A DNA stretch of 64,000 bases from Methylobacteriaceae bacterium (GCA_020638195.1 JACKJC010000002.1:124001-188000), one strand, 5' to 3'. Counted from the stretch's first letter, positions 15,195-24,668 are shown. The notes: a model not told the origin generated them from the letters alone. Made by a program: numbers and translations.

Positions 15195-17138
15195 ATGGGG
15201 CGCGGCGCCGACAGACGGAACAAGGGGCTTCCGGCGATATCGAGTGACGATTTCTCGGAACCGACGCTGGCGCGAGTTCGCGCGGAGCAGGTGTACGCGA
15301 TCGCGCGATTCACGCCCGCGATCTTCGTCGTCAATATCTGGAACGTTGTCGTGCTCGTGGCGGCGCTCTACGGAACGTCGAAGGAAGCCGCGGCGCTCGG
15401 ATGGGCCTTCGTCATCTGTTCGGTGTCGGCTTATCTCTACCTGCGCGGAGCCGGTGTGCGGGAGCGCCGGCCGACCCGCGTATCGCGCGCTGCGGCACGC
15501 ACCATCGTCTTTTCCGCAGCGGTTGTCGGGGGCCTCTGGTGCCTGGCGCCGCTGATGTTCATCGACCATCTCGCTGCAGGCGGCGCCATGCTGGTCATCG
15601 TGTGCATGTGCTGCGGCATCATGTGCGCCGGCGCGCTGGTGCTTGCATCCATGCCGGAAGCGGTGTTCGCCTTCGTCGCGCCGGTGCTTGTCGGCTCGCT
15701 GATCGCGATCGATCGCAGCGATCTCGTCGGGCAGTATCATATCTCGCTTCTGTTCGTGATCTATGCCAGCGTTCTGGTGCTGGCGTCGCTCAGCTACTAC
15801 AAGCAGATGGGCGCGCGACTTCTCAAGCAGATCGCCGCCGAGAACGCCGCGCGTCTCGACGGACTGACGGGTCTGCCGAACGCGCTCGCCTTCCGCGAAT
15901 TCCTCGATCGCGCGCTGGCGCGTTGCACGGAATATCGCGAACAGGCGGCTGTGCTCTATCTCGATCTCGACGGCTTCAAGCCGGTCAATGACAGATACGG
16001 CCATGCGGCCGGCGACGAGATTCTCCTGCAGGTCGCACGCCGTCTGGAGGAAACCGTTCGCAAGACCGATTTCGTGGCGCGCCTCGGCGGCGACGAATTC
16101 GCCGTCACTCTGGTCGATGTCGGCGGGCCAATTCACGTTATGGCTTTTGTCGAACGCCTGCTCCGCGCGTTTGCCGCTCCGTTCTCCGCGGCGGGCTTGC
16201 CGCAGGAGATTGGACTCAGCATCGGCATCTCGCTTGCGCCGTCCGACGGGATCGATGCGGATACGCTGATCACGAAGGCTGACAGCGCGCTCTATCAAGC
16301 CAAGGCGTCCGGTGGCGGAACGAGCCGTTTCTTCGACCCGAAACACGCGCAAGCGGTTCAGGAACGTCGCGATCTGGAAGCGGACCTGCGGGCGGCGATC
16401 GAGCGGAACGAACTCGAACTGGCGTTGCAGCCCATCGTTCAGATCGCGACCGGGCGGATAATCGGATGCGAGGCGCTGGCGCGCTGGCGCCATCCCACGC
16501 GCGGGCCGATCTCGCCGGACGAATTCATTCCGATGGCCGAGCGCACCGGGCTCATTCACGAGCTCGGCATGTGGATCATTCGCGACGCCTGCCGCATCGC
16601 GAAACTGATGCCGCCGGATGCGCCGATCTCCGTCAATTTCTCGGTCGCGCAATTGCGCAGCGCGTCGATGACGGCGGACATGCTGAAGATCATGGACGAG
16701 TTCGGGCTGACGCCCGATCGTGTCGAGATCGAGATCACGGAATCGCTACTGATCACGCGCGACGATCCCGCGATCGACACGGCGCGCGAACTCTCGCGCG
16801 CCGGGTTCCCGATCGCCCTGGACGATTTCGGCACCGGTTACGCATCGCTCAACTATCTTCGCAAACTGCCGCTCAACCGCGTGAAGATCGACAAGGAATT
16901 CACGCGCGACAGCGTCGATCACCCGGATTGCGCCGCGATCGTCATTTCGGTGGTGCAGCTCGCGCGCACCCTCGGCCTGGACGTAACGGCGGAGGGTGTC
17001 GAGACCGAGGAACAACTCGCGTTCCTCAAGTCGATCGGTTGTGGCGCGGCGCAGGGTTATCTGATCTCTCGCCCGGTCGCCGAAAGCGATCTGGCCGCGC
17101 TGTTCGCGCGCGAGACGGCCAAGGTGCTCGCGGCCTGA
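15195..17138 (+). CDS. Membrane GGDEF-EAL cyclic-di-GMP enzyme
   Basis: A 647-residue protein. Residues ~30-205 contain about six membrane helices (MASE-like sensor region). A GGDEF domain follows (~220-385) with DGLTGLPN and an intact RLGGDEF active site near 297; then an EAL domain (~395-640) with CEALARWRHP, EIEITES, LDDFGTGYASL, KIDKEF and AEGVET, all catalytic positions present. It could therefore both make and break c-di-GMP. No recognisable allosteric RxxD site was noted just before GGDEF. Monocistronic, with an FNR-like box close upstream that may tie c-di-GMP to oxygen or NO state. Confidence 0.93.
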   Translation: MGRGADRRNKGLPAISSDDFSEPTLARVRAEQVYAIARFTPAIFVVNIWNVVVLVAALYGTSKEAAALGWAFVICSVSAYLYLRGAGVRERRPTRVSRAAARTIVFSAAVVGGLWCLAPLMFIDHLAAGGAMLVIVCMCCGIMCAGALVLASMPEAVFAFVAPVLVGSLIAIDRSDLVGQYHISLLFVIYASVLVLASLSYYKQMGARLLKQIAAENAARLDGLTGLPNALAFREFLDRALARCTEYREQAAVLYLDLDGFKPVNDRYGHAAGDEILLQVARRLEETVRKTDFVARLGGDEFAVTLVDVGGPIHVMAFVERLLRAFAAPFSAAGLPQEIGLSIGISLAPSDGIDADTLITKADSALYQAKASGGGTSRFFDPKHAQAVQERRDLEADLRAAIERNELELALQPIVQIATGRIIGCEALARWRHPTRGPISPDEFIPMAERTGLIHELGMWIIRDACRIAKLMPPDAPISVNFSVAQLRSASMTADMLKIMDEFGLTPDRVEIEITESLLITRDDPAIDTARELSRAGFPIALDDFGTGYASLNYLRKLPLNRVKIDKEFTRDSVDHPDCAAIVISVVQLARTLGLDVTAEGVETEEQLAFLKSIGCGAAQGYLISRPVAESDLAALFARETAKVLAA

Positions 17139-17218
17139 GGCTTGCGGGCCGCGCGCCCGGCGCTCTAATTTCGTCCCGATGACGCCGGCATTCGACCGGC
17201 GCCGGGGAAACGGACGGA

Positions 17219-18454
17219 ATGGGCGCGATCGCCTTCGATCTTCCAGATGACGTGATCGCCGTGCGGGACGGCGTGCTGCGCTTCGTCGAAAAAGACGTCG
17301 CGCCCCGCCTCGAGCGACATCACGCGCTGCTTGCCGATGCTCGGCAGCTCTATGACGCCAGGGGCGCCTATGCGTCCGAAGTTCGCGAACTCATTCGCGA
17401 CGTGCGCATGGCTTCGGCGCAGGCGGGGTTCTACGGCATGTGCGCGCCGGTTTCGATCGGCGGCGGCGGCTTCGGGCATCTCGCCTATTATGTCGCCTGG
17501 GAGGCGATCTACCGACGACTCGGCGGGCATGCAATCGTCACGCCATGGGTGGTCGCGCACTGGGCCTTTGGACCGAGCCCCGTGCTGACACAGATCACCG
17601 AGGAGGCGCGCCAACGTTGTCTCGCCGACATGATGGCGGGACGCACGTCCATGTGCTTCGGTCTCTCGGAGCCCGGCGCTGGATCGGACGCGACGATGAT
17701 CCGTACGCGGGCCGTGCGCGACGGGGAGGGATGGCGCATCACCGGCCGCAAGCTTTGGACAAGCAATGCGCCGACGGCGGAATGGTGCATCGTCTTCGCC
17801 GTCACCAACCCTGAGAAAGCCGCGCGAAAAGCGGGCGGCATCAGCGCTTTCATGGTTCCCACGGATGCGCCGGGATTCTCGGTCGAATCTGTCGTCAAAC
17901 TGTTCGGTCATCCCGGAGGGCACGAAGGCGCGCTGGCGCTCGAAGACGTGCGCGTCGAGCCGTGGCAACTCGTCGGGGCGCTCGACGACGGCTTCAAGGT
18001 CGCGCTCTACGGCGTGTCGCTTGGCCGTGTCTACAATTCCGCCCGCGCGGTGGGGCAGGGGCGCTGGGCGCTGGAGCTCGCCCTCGACTACGCCAGGCAG
18101 CGCGAGGCTTTCGGCGCGAAGATCGCGGATTATCAAGGGGTCAGTTTTCCGCTCGCCCAATCCGCCGGCGAATTGCACGCCGCACATCTGATGGGTCTGA
18201 ATGCGGCGCTGCTGCTCGACCGCGGCGAGCGCGCGGTGAAGGAATTATCGATGGCCAAGTCCTATGCCGTGCAGGCCGGGTACCGCGCCGTCGATCGCGC
18301 CATGCAGACGCATGGCGGCATGGGGCTGACCAACGAGGTGGGACTCGTGCACGCCTGGCAGGATCTGCGTGTCGTCAATATCGCTGATGGGACGAACGAG
18401 ATACTGGCGAAGACGATCGCGCAAAGGCTGCTGGCGGGCGATGTGGACTTGTGA
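17219..18454 (+). CDS. Acyl-CoA dehydrogenase
   Basis: A 411-residue flavoprotein of the acyl-CoA dehydrogenase family. The FAD/substrate line CFGLSEPGAGSDATMIRTRA is near 143, then KLWTSNAPTAEW, and the C-terminal QTHGGMGLTNEVGL and IADGTNEI. At the place where medium-chain enzymes have the catalytic Glu (YEGT), this one has Asp (ADGT), as in the ACAD10/11-like and several bacterial groups. It oxidises an acyl-CoA to the 2-enoyl form; chain type unknown. Starts with ATG 17219 after a weak GGAACGGACGGA site. No clear operon partners. Confidence 0.9.
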   Translation: MGAIAFDLPDDVIAVRDGVLRFVEKDVAPRLERHHALLADARQLYDARGAYASEVRELIRDVRMASAQAGFYGMCAPVSIGGGGFGHLAYYVAWEAIYRRLGGHAIVTPWVVAHWAFGPSPVLTQITEEARQRCLADMMAGRTSMCFGLSEPGAGSDATMIRTRAVRDGEGWRITGRKLWTSNAPTAEWCIVFAVTNPEKAARKAGGISAFMVPTDAPGFSVESVVKLFGHPGGHEGALALEDVRVEPWQLVGALDDGFKVALYGVSLGRVYNSARAVGQGRWALELALDYARQREAFGAKIADYQGVSFPLAQSAGELHAAHLMGLNAALLLDRGERAVKELSMAKSYAVQAGYRAVDRAMQTHGGMGLTNEVGLVHAWQDLRVVNIADGTNEILAKTIAQRLLAGDVDL

Positions 18455-18476
18455 GCGGGGCCGGCATCCTACAAAT

Positions 18477-18583
18477 CCTCATGCCGAGGAGCCTGCGTAG
18501 AAGGCGTCTCGAAGCGTGGCCGAGGCGAATGCGATATGGCCATCCTTCGAGACGCGCCTTTCAGGCGCTCCTCAGGACGAGAA
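18477..18583. repeat. Double-palindrome repeat, family A copy 4
   Basis: ATCCTCATGCCGAGGAGCC...GTCTCGAAGCGTGG...CCATCCTTCGAGACG...GCTCCTCAGGACGAG. Its right end supplies the last codons and the TGA of the CobW-type gene on the minus strand. Confidence 0.88.
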
Positions 18584-19510
18584 ATCGGACGGTTTGCAGC
18601 TCTCGATGATCGCCGCGATCCGCGCGCGCTCCAGCGGCGCGCCATGGGCGATGCAGACCAAGCGGCCCACACCATCCTGCGGCGCGCTCGCGGCCGTGAT
18701 GTCGGCGCGGCGGCCGACGATCTGCAGCGTCTTCCAGCGCCCATCGCTATCGCGCAAAAAGCCTTTCGCGCGCACGAGGCCGGTCGCCTCGTCGGAGAGC
18801 GCGGCTGCGAGGTGCGCGACATCGAGCGCGCTATCGATTTTGAAGGATTGCGACTGCGGCTGCGCGCCGCCATGTCCCGATGGCGCATCCGCGACAAAGG
18901 CGCTCGGCGCATAGGCGCCCAAGGCGATATCGGGCGACAGCGCGCCGAATTCCGTCTCCATGATTTTCGCGCGTGGCGCCGTTGCAGCGAGCCAGTCACG
19001 CAGTTCGGCGCGAGCGTTGTCGGTTACGAGATCGGTCTTGTTGATAACCACGAGATCGGCTTCGGCGAGTTGCCGCAGAATCGTATCGCCGAGATATTTG
19101 TCGCGGGCGAGTTTTCGCGCGGTTTCGGCGTCGAGCAGGACCAGCGTCGCCTCGTGCCTGAGACCCGCAATGAGCGACAGGGATTGGGCGACGCTGCCCG
19201 GCAGGGCGACCCCGCTCGTCTCGATCAATATGCTGTCGATGTTGTCGCGGTTCGCCAGAGCGACGAGACCCGAGGTGAGATCGTCGCCGAAGGAACAGCA
19301 GATGCAGCCGCCGGCGAGCGTCAGCACGTCGCCCGAGGCCTGTTCTATCAGGTCGGGGTCGATCGGCAGCGCGCCGAATTCGTTGACGGCGACCGCGATG
19401 CGACGGCCGCCGGCGTTGCGCAGCAGGTGATTGACCAGCGTCGTCTTGCCGGCGCCGAGATAGCCGGAGATCAGCGTGACCGGTTTCGCCGCCACATGCG
19501 ACAGCGTCAA
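18572..19510 (-). CDS. CobW/COG0523-family metal-chaperone GTPase
   Basis: About 312 residues. The P-loop GYLGAGKTTL (about 16-25) and the metal-binding GCICC (68-72) are both present, with ETSGVALP, NKTDL (guanine specificity) and a C-terminal CobW_C domain ending KFGFL-like (VRAKGFLRDSDGRW). These GTPases deliver Zn, Co or Fe to target enzymes. The start is uncertain: TTG 19508-19510 overlaps the TGA of the amidohydrolase (TTGA) and fits the protein's first strand; GTG 19495 is the alternative. Coupling to a metal-dependent amidohydrolase suggests that enzyme may be a client. The stop codon lies inside a repeat. Confidence 0.88.
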   Translation of the reverse strand: MTLSHVAAKPVTLISGYLGAGKTTLVNHLLRNAGGRRIAVAVNEFGALPIDPDLIEQASGDVLTLAGGCICCSFGDDLTSGLVALANRDNIDSILIETSGVALPGSVAQSLSLIAGLRHEATLVLLDAETARKLARDKYLGDTILRQLAEADLVVINKTDLVTDNARAELRDWLAATAPRAKIMETEFGALSPDIALGAYAPSAFVADAPSGHGGAQPQSQSFKIDSALDVAHLAAALSDEATGLVRAKGFLRDSDGRWKTLQIVGRRADITAASAPQDGVGRLVCIAHGAPLERARIAAIIESCKPSDFSS

Positions 19511-21147
19511 ATCTTCGCCGCCTCGAAGATGCGCCCTCCATGCACCGTGCCCCACACGCGCACGTCCTTCAGTTTGTCGGGCGCGATGTCCAGCGGATCG
19601 TCCTCCAGCACGGCGAAATCGGCGCGCTTGCCGGTTTCGATCGAGCCGATTTCTCCGTCGAGCTTCAGCGTCCAGGCGGGGGCGAGCGTGATGGCGTGCA
19701 GGGCGTCATAAACGTCGATCTTTTCGGTCTCGCCCAGCGTGCGGCCACTCGCCGTCACGCGATTGACGGCGCACCACGCCGTAAACAGTGGCGCGAGAGG
19801 CGTGACCGGGGCGTCGGAGTGGATCGCCAGCGGCACGCCCGCCTCGAGCGCGGCGCGGCAGGCGTTCATGCGTTCCGCGCGCTCGGGGCCGACGGTCAGG
19901 GCATAATGCTCGTCGCCCCAATAGTAGTGGTGGTTGGGGAAGAGGTTCACGCTCATGCCGAGCTGCGCCATGCGCCTGAACTGCGCGCGGTCGGCGAGCT
20001 GGCAATGCTGCAGCGTGAAGCGATGGTCGGGCGAGGGATGCTTGCGCAGCGCCGCTTCCATCGTGTCGAGCACGAGCTCGGTCGCTTCGTCGCCATTGGT
20101 GTGGGTGTGGACGAGCACGCCGAGTTCGAGCGCGGCCTCCAGCGCCTCGGCGAGGCGCTGCGGCGGGATGTACCAGAGGCCTGGCCCCGCGCCATTGTAA
20201 TAGCCGGGCCAGCGCAAACGCGCCGAAAAGCCCTGGATCGATCCGTCGGCGACGAGCTTGACGAGGCCGAGCCGCAGACGGTCGGAGGATTTCTCCGCAA
20301 GCGCGGCGGCTGCCTCGATCGTCGCGCGCGCATCGTCGCCGAGATAGCGCCGCAGCGGCACGATGCGCGCCGGGTATGTGGCGTCGCCCGTCACGCGCAG
20401 CATCATCTCGACCGTGTCGGGTGGCAGGGGATTGGCGAGATCGGTCGCCGTCGTCACGCCCTTGCGCACGCACAGCCGCGCAAAATCGCGCAGGCCGCGT
20501 TCGTCGCCGGACATCATGGCGCGATCGAGCCCGACATGAGCGGCGACCGTACCCTGCGCCTCCGGCCCCTTCATCTCGCCCGTCGGCATGCCGTCGGCGC
20601 CGAGCGGCACGCCGGGATGATTGACGCCGGAGCGCATCAGCCCGGCCATTTCCAGCGCCTTGGTGTTGACGTTGAGAATGTGGAAGCTCGCATGCATCAC
20701 GCCGATCGGCCGATCTTTCGAGATGCGGTCGAGGTCTTCGCGCGTCATGCGCACATTGTCGAAATAGATGGGATCGAGGCCCCAGCCGGTCAGCGGCGCG
20801 GCGGCGTCGGCAAGCGTCTTCTCCTGTTCGGCGAGACGCGCGATCACGGCGTCGAGCGAGCGCAGGCCCTCCCAGGTCTTGCCGTCGGGCGCCACGCGAT
20901 CGAACCAGCCGCAATAGACGTAACGCCAGACCGCGCCCTCGAAGGCGTGGCTGTGGCCTTCGACGAAACCGGGCATCAGGATCATGTCGGCGAAGCGATT
21001 GTCGACGATGTGTTCGCCCCAGCCGGTCAGCTCCTCCAGCGTCCCCGCGCCGAGAATGCGTCCGTCGCGTACGGCGACATGGCTGGCGGTCGGCCGCGCA
21101 GGGTTCATGGTGATGATCTTGCGTGCGGAATAGATGGTCGTCGTCAT
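19507..21147 (-). CDS. Metal-dependent amidohydrolase (YtcJ-like, amidohydrolase 3)
   Basis: A 546-residue protein. MPGFVEGHSHAFEG carries the first metal-binding H-x-H; VLVHTHTNGD, TLQHCQL and AIHSDAPVTPLAPLF give later metal ligands and the catalytic Asp. C-terminal ITLAPAWTLKLDGEIGSIETGKRADF is the usual composite-sheet return. Length fits the YtcJ group of N-substituted formamide/amide hydrolases; the natural substrate is unknown. ATG 21147 chosen because the family starts shortly before the IYSARKIITMN strand. The CobW-type GTPase overlaps its 3' end. Confidence 0.88.
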   Translation of the reverse strand: MTTTIYSARKIITMNPARPTASHVAVRDGRILGAGTLEELTGWGEHIVDNRFADMILMPGFVEGHSHAFEGAVWRYVYCGWFDRVAPDGKTWEGLRSLDAVIARLAEQEKTLADAAAPLTGWGLDPIYFDNVRMTREDLDRISKDRPIGVMHASFHILNVNTKALEMAGLMRSGVNHPGVPLGADGMPTGEMKGPEAQGTVAAHVGLDRAMMSGDERGLRDFARLCVRKGVTTATDLANPLPPDTVEMMLRVTGDATYPARIVPLRRYLGDDARATIEAAAALAEKSSDRLRLGLVKLVADGSIQGFSARLRWPGYYNGAGPGLWYIPPQRLAEALEAALELGVLVHTHTNGDEATELVLDTMEAALRKHPSPDHRFTLQHCQLADRAQFRRMAQLGMSVNLFPNHHYYWGDEHYALTVGPERAERMNACRAALEAGVPLAIHSDAPVTPLAPLFTAWCAVNRVTASGRTLGETEKIDVYDALHAITLAPAWTLKLDGEIGSIETGKRADFAVLEDDPLDIAPDKLKDVRVWGTVHGGRIFEAAKI

Positions 21148-21254
21148 GTCGCCCCACTGGTTTGCGGTGATTATGGGCGAGCGCCGCGCCCCCGCCAATC
21201 CCGCAATGCAGCGTCGCGCGGCCGCGATTGCGGGCGCTGCGCGAAGCGGCGAAA

Positions 21255-21728
21255 ATGAACGGGACGATTTTTGGGGCAGGGGACAAAAGGGTGACGGAAG
21301 AGGAAATATTGGCGGTCTTTTCGCGCACGAAACCGCCGGTGCTGGATACGCTCGGCGGGCGCGTGGTCGCCTACGACAAGGCGCTCGAACGTGTGACCAT
21401 GCAATGGACGGCCGAGACGCGGCACTGCCATTCGGTCGAAGGCCACCCCAAGGGCGGCATCGTGCAGGGCGGCATCGTCACCGGCTGGATCGATTCCGCC
21501 ATGGCGCATGCCTGCGTTGCGAAATCCGTATTCACGGTCGGCGTGCCGAGCCTCGAGATCAAGGTGAGTTTTCTGGCCGCCGCCAGTCCGGGAATCTACC
21601 GGTCATACGGCTGGATCGCGAAATGGGGACGCAGCGTCGCCTTTCTGGAAGGCGAATTGCGCGACGAAGACGGCCATCTGATCGCGCGGGCGACGTCCAC
21701 GGCGGCGCTCAGGCATTTGAAGAAGTAA
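21255..21728 (+). CDS. PaaI-type acyl-CoA thioesterase (hotdog fold)
   Basis: A 157-residue hotdog-fold protein with KGGIVQGGIVTGWIDSAMAHA, the thioesterase 4HBT/PaaI helix-and-loop signature, followed by SLEIKVSFLAAASPG. Such enzymes hydrolyse acyl-CoA thioesters. Start at ATG 21255 is provisional; GTG 21291 has an AGGGGAC run before it and would give 145 residues. Divergent from the amidohydrolase with only ~107 bp between starts. Confidence 0.85.
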   Translation: MNGTIFGAGDKRVTEEEILAVFSRTKPPVLDTLGGRVVAYDKALERVTMQWTAETRHCHSVEGHPKGGIVQGGIVTGWIDSAMAHACVAKSVFTVGVPSLEIKVSFLAAASPGIYRSYGWIAKWGRSVAFLEGELRDEDGHLIARATSTAALRHLKK

Positions 21729-21734
21729 CAGGAG

Positions 21735-21850
21735 TCCTCATGCTGAGGAGCAGGCGTTTCAGCGCCTGCGTCTCGAAGCATGGCCGGGTCGAGATTGCTG
21801 GCGTCGCCATCCTTCGAGACGCCGCCTTCGGCGGCTCCTCAGGATGAGGA
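21735..21850. repeat. Double-palindrome repeat, family A copy 5
   Basis: TCCTCATGCTGAGGAGC...GTCTCGAAGCATGG...CCATCCTTCGAGACG...GGCTCCTCAGGATGAGGA. Lies between convergent genes. A short family D unit (GAGCCTGAAGGCCCGCGGTCC) follows at about 21868-21888. Confidence 0.9.
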
Positions 21851-21886
21851 CGAGTGGAATTGCGAGCCTGAAGGCCCGCGGTCCGG

Positions 21887-22369
21887 TCACTCCTCGCTCT
21901 CGTAGCGAAAATCGCAGTGACTCGCGCCCTGCATGATCGTCTGCGTGCGTGTCAGTTTTATGCGCGGGTCATAGCCCTCGCAGAATGAGCCGTCGCGCTG
22001 GCAGGAGAGCAGGGGGCCGATTTCGGCAAGGCCCATCTCGCGATACATTTCGGCGTAGCGGCAGCGAATGACGTCGAAGGCGAAGACCTTGTCGCCCCTT
22101 TCGCGCACTTCCACTTCCAGCGTGCCGCCGCGCGTCCACAGCGGCTGGATGTCCTCGAAGCCCTTCAGGCCCGGCGCGCCGCCCTGGGCTTCCGCCATCG
22201 CCTTGCCTTGTGAAATCGCCGAGTGGCGCACGCTTTCAGCGACGATTTTACGCGCCGCTTCGACGCCGTGCGAGGCTTTGACCGCTTCATAGACATGCGA
22301 CAGGATTTCCGCCTCGATCCGGCGGCGTTCCAGCATGGGCGCGAGTTGGTCCTTGGTGTCGTCGGTCAT
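21887..22369 (-). CDS. L-2-amino-thiazoline-4-carboxylic acid hydrolase family protein
   Basis: A 160-residue protein with the conserved features of this family: VIRCRYAEMYREMG, the mid-protein SCQRDGSFCEGYDP and the ending GASHCDFRY. Characterised members open 2-amino-thiazoline-4-carboxylate on the way to L-cysteine, but most relatives have unknown substrates. Conserved cysteines (in RCRY, SCQRD, FCEG, HCDF) may be functional. ATG at 22367-22369 is preceded by GGGAGCC. A small unknown gene lies just upstream on the same strand, 54 bp away. Confidence 0.8.
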   Translation of the reverse strand: MTDDTKDQLAPMLERRRIEAEILSHVYEAVKASHGVEAARKIVAESVRHSAISQGKAMAEAQGGAPGLKGFEDIQPLWTRGGTLEVEVRERGDKVFAFDVIRCRYAEMYREMGLAEIGPLLSCQRDGSFCEGYDPRIKLTRTQTIMQGASHCDFRYESEE

Positions 22370-22423
22370 GAGAGGCTCCCGGTCGAGGCAACCTCCCATG
22401 CCGGAGAGCCGACGCGCAAGGCG

Positions 22424-22627
22424 CTACTGGACGTCGACCTCGAACAGGAACTGCCCGGTCGATACGTCGGCGACGCCCACCATGGCGTCCGGCGTCTCGC
22501 GCTTCTTGATGCGGGCCGAAGAAATCGCTTCCCGCACGTCGCGGAAGGCGCCGGCGCGCGCGCCATTGATGCGGACTTCGTAAGGACGCGTCGTGCGCCC
22601 ATTGTCGGTCGGTTGAGCCTGACCCAT
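22424..22627 (-). CDS. Small conserved-looking protein of unknown function
   Basis: A 67-residue soluble protein (start MGQAQPTDNGRTTRPYEVRI, end TGQFLFEVDVQ) with good codon use and a strong TGGAGG site five bases before ATG 22625-22627. No cysteine, helix-turn-helix or membrane segment is seen. It is upstream of and probably co-transcribed with the hydrolase-family gene, and divergent from ilvD. Not recognised. Confidence 0.7.
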   Translation of the reverse strand: MGQAQPTDNGRTTRPYEVRINGARAGAFRDVREAISSARIKKRETPDAMVGVADVSTGQFLFEVDVQ

Positions 22628-22835
22628 TTCTGCCTCCAATCGGCGCCCCCACGCCCAAAGGGATGAACCTGAGATAGGTCGCGCAGGTTCCGCTGCAAGG
22701 CTGTGCGGGCCAGCACAGACAGTGCTTTATTGAAGGCTTGGCTCAGGCCGGCGGAAGCAATAAAAGGGCCGACTGACATGCCACCCGAGAAGCCGCCTCC
22801 GGCGGTTTCGCCTCGAGAAGAGAAGGCGTAGATCC

Positions 22836-24668
22836 GTGCCTGCTTATCGCTCCCGCACCACCACCCATGGCCGCAACATGGCCGGCGCCCGCGGCCTGTG
22901 GCGCGCCACCGGCATGAAGGACGGCGATTTCGGCAAGCCGATCATCGCCATCGTCAATTCGTTCACGCAATTCGTGCCGGGCCACGTCCATCTCAAGGAT
23001 CTCGGGCAGATGGTGGCCCGCGAGGTCGAGGCGGCCGGCGGCGTCGCCAAGGAATTCAACACGATAGCGGTCGACGACGGCATCGCCATGGGCCACGACG
23101 GCATGCTCTATTCGCTGCCGTCGCGCGAAATCATCGCCGACAGCGTGGAATACATGGTCAATGCGCATTGCGCCGACGCCATGGTCTGCATTTCCAATTG
23201 CGACAAGATCACGCCCGGCATGCTGATGGCCGCGATGCGGCTCAACATTCCTGCCGTGTTCGTCTCCGGCGGGCCGATGGAGGCCGGCAAGATCAACCTG
23301 CCGGGCAAGCCGCACAAGGTCGATCTCATTGACGCCATGGTGGCGGCCGCCGACGACAAGGTGTCGGAAGCCGATGTGCAGGTGATTGAGCGTTCGGCCT
23401 GCCCGACCTGCGGCTCGTGCTCAGGCATGTTCACCGCCAATTCCATGAACTGCCTGACCGAGGCGCTCGGCCTCGCGCTGCCGGGCAACGGCACGGTGGT
23501 GGCGACGCATGCCGACCGCAAGCGGCTGTTCGTGGAGGCCGGGCACCTGATCGTCGATCTCGCGCGCCGCTACTACGAGCAGGACGATGCGAGCGTGCTG
23601 CCGCGCGAAATCGCGAGCTTCAAGGCGTTCGAGAACGCCATGACGCTCGACATCGCCATGGGCGGCTCGACCAACACGGTGCTGCATCTCCTGGCCGCCG
23701 CCAACGAGGGCGAGGTCAATTTCACCATGGCCGACATCGACCGGCTGTCGCGCCGCGTGCCGTGCCTGTGCAAGGTCGCGCCGTCGGTCGCCAACGTGCA
23801 TGTCGAAGACGTGCATCACGCCGGCGGCATCTACGGCATTCTCGGCGAACTCGACCGCGCGGGTCTGCTCAACCGCGACACGCACAGCGTGCATGCGGAA
23901 TCCTTGCCTGCCGCGCTCGACAAGTGGGACGTCAAGCGTTCGAACAGCGAGAGCGTGAAGACCTTCTTCAAGGCGGCGCCCGGCGGCGTGCCGACGCAGG
24001 TGGCGTTCAGCCAGGACGCCCGCTTCGACGACCTCGATCTCGACCGCCAGAAGGGCGTGATCCGCGACCAGGCGCACGCCTTCTCGCAAGACGGCGGCCT
24101 GGCTGTGCTGTTCGGCAATATTGCCGAAGAGGGGTGCATCGTGAAGACGGCGGGCGTCGACGAGAGCATTCTGAAGTTCACGGGACCGGCGCGCGTCTAC
24201 GAGAGCCAGGATGCGGCGGTGAAGGGCATTCTGGGCAATGAGGTGAAAGCGGGCGACATCGTGGTGATCCGCTACGAGGGACCGCGCGGCGGGCCGGGCA
24301 TGCAGGAGATGCTGTATCCCACGAGCTACCTGAAGTCGCGCGGCCTCGGCAAGGCCTGCGCGCTCGTCACCGACGGACGTTTCTCCGGTGGCACGTCGGG
24401 CCTGTCGATTGGCCATTGCTCGCCGGAAGCCGCCGAAGGCGGGCTGATCGGGTTGGTGGAAACCGGCGACAGAATCGAGATCGATATCCCGAACCGTTCG
24501 ATCAATCTCGCCGTCTCGACCGAGACGCTGGCGCAGCGCCGCACGGCGCAGGACGCCAAGGGCTGGAAGCCCGTGGAGAAGCGTACGCGCAAGATCACGA
24601 CGGCGCTGAAGGCCTATGCGGCGCTGACGACCAGTGCGGCCAAGGGGGCGGTGCGCAAGGTGGATTAA
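22836..24668 (+). CDS. ilvD: Dihydroxy-acid dehydratase
   Basis: A 610-residue enzyme of branched-chain amino acid synthesis that turns 2,3-dihydroxy-isovalerate into 2-oxo-isovalerate (and the isoleucine equivalent). Fe-S ligands are in SNCDKITPGM and CPTCGSCSGMFTANSMNC; GRFSGGTSG near the C-terminus is the second family signature. Length matches the Escherichia coli type. Starts with GTG 22836; GAGAAGAGAAGG lies ahead of it. A 17-codon ORF (22778-22831) precedes it but has no run of Ile/Leu/Val codons, so it is not a classic attenuator leader. Confidence 0.96.
   Translation: MPAYRSRTTTHGRNMAGARGLWRATGMKDGDFGKPIIAIVNSFTQFVPGHVHLKDLGQMVAREVEAAGGVAKEFNTIAVDDGIAMGHDGMLYSLPSREIIADSVEYMVNAHCADAMVCISNCDKITPGMLMAAMRLNIPAVFVSGGPMEAGKINLPGKPHKVDLIDAMVAAADDKVSEADVQVIERSACPTCGSCSGMFTANSMNCLTEALGLALPGNGTVVATHADRKRLFVEAGHLIVDLARRYYEQDDASVLPREIASFKAFENAMTLDIAMGGSTNTVLHLLAAANEGEVNFTMADIDRLSRRVPCLCKVAPSVANVHVEDVHHAGGIYGILGELDRAGLLNRDTHSVHAESLPAALDKWDVKRSNSESVKTFFKAAPGGVPTQVAFSQDARFDDLDLDRQKGVIRDQAHAFSQDGGLAVLFGNIAEEGCIVKTAGVDESILKFTGPARVYESQDAAVKGILGNEVKAGDIVVIRYEGPRGGPGMQEMLYPTSYLKSRGLGKACALVTDGRFSGGTSGLSIGHCSPEAAEGGLIGLVETGDRIEIDIPNRSINLAVSTETLAQRRTAQDAKGWKPVEKRTRKITTALKAYAALTTSAAKGAVRKVD

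Noticed and set aside
22778..22831. 17-codon ORF before ilvD as an attenuator leader
   Set aside because: It has only one Val and no Ile or Leu codons; Pro and Glu dominate, so it cannot sense branched-chain amino acids.
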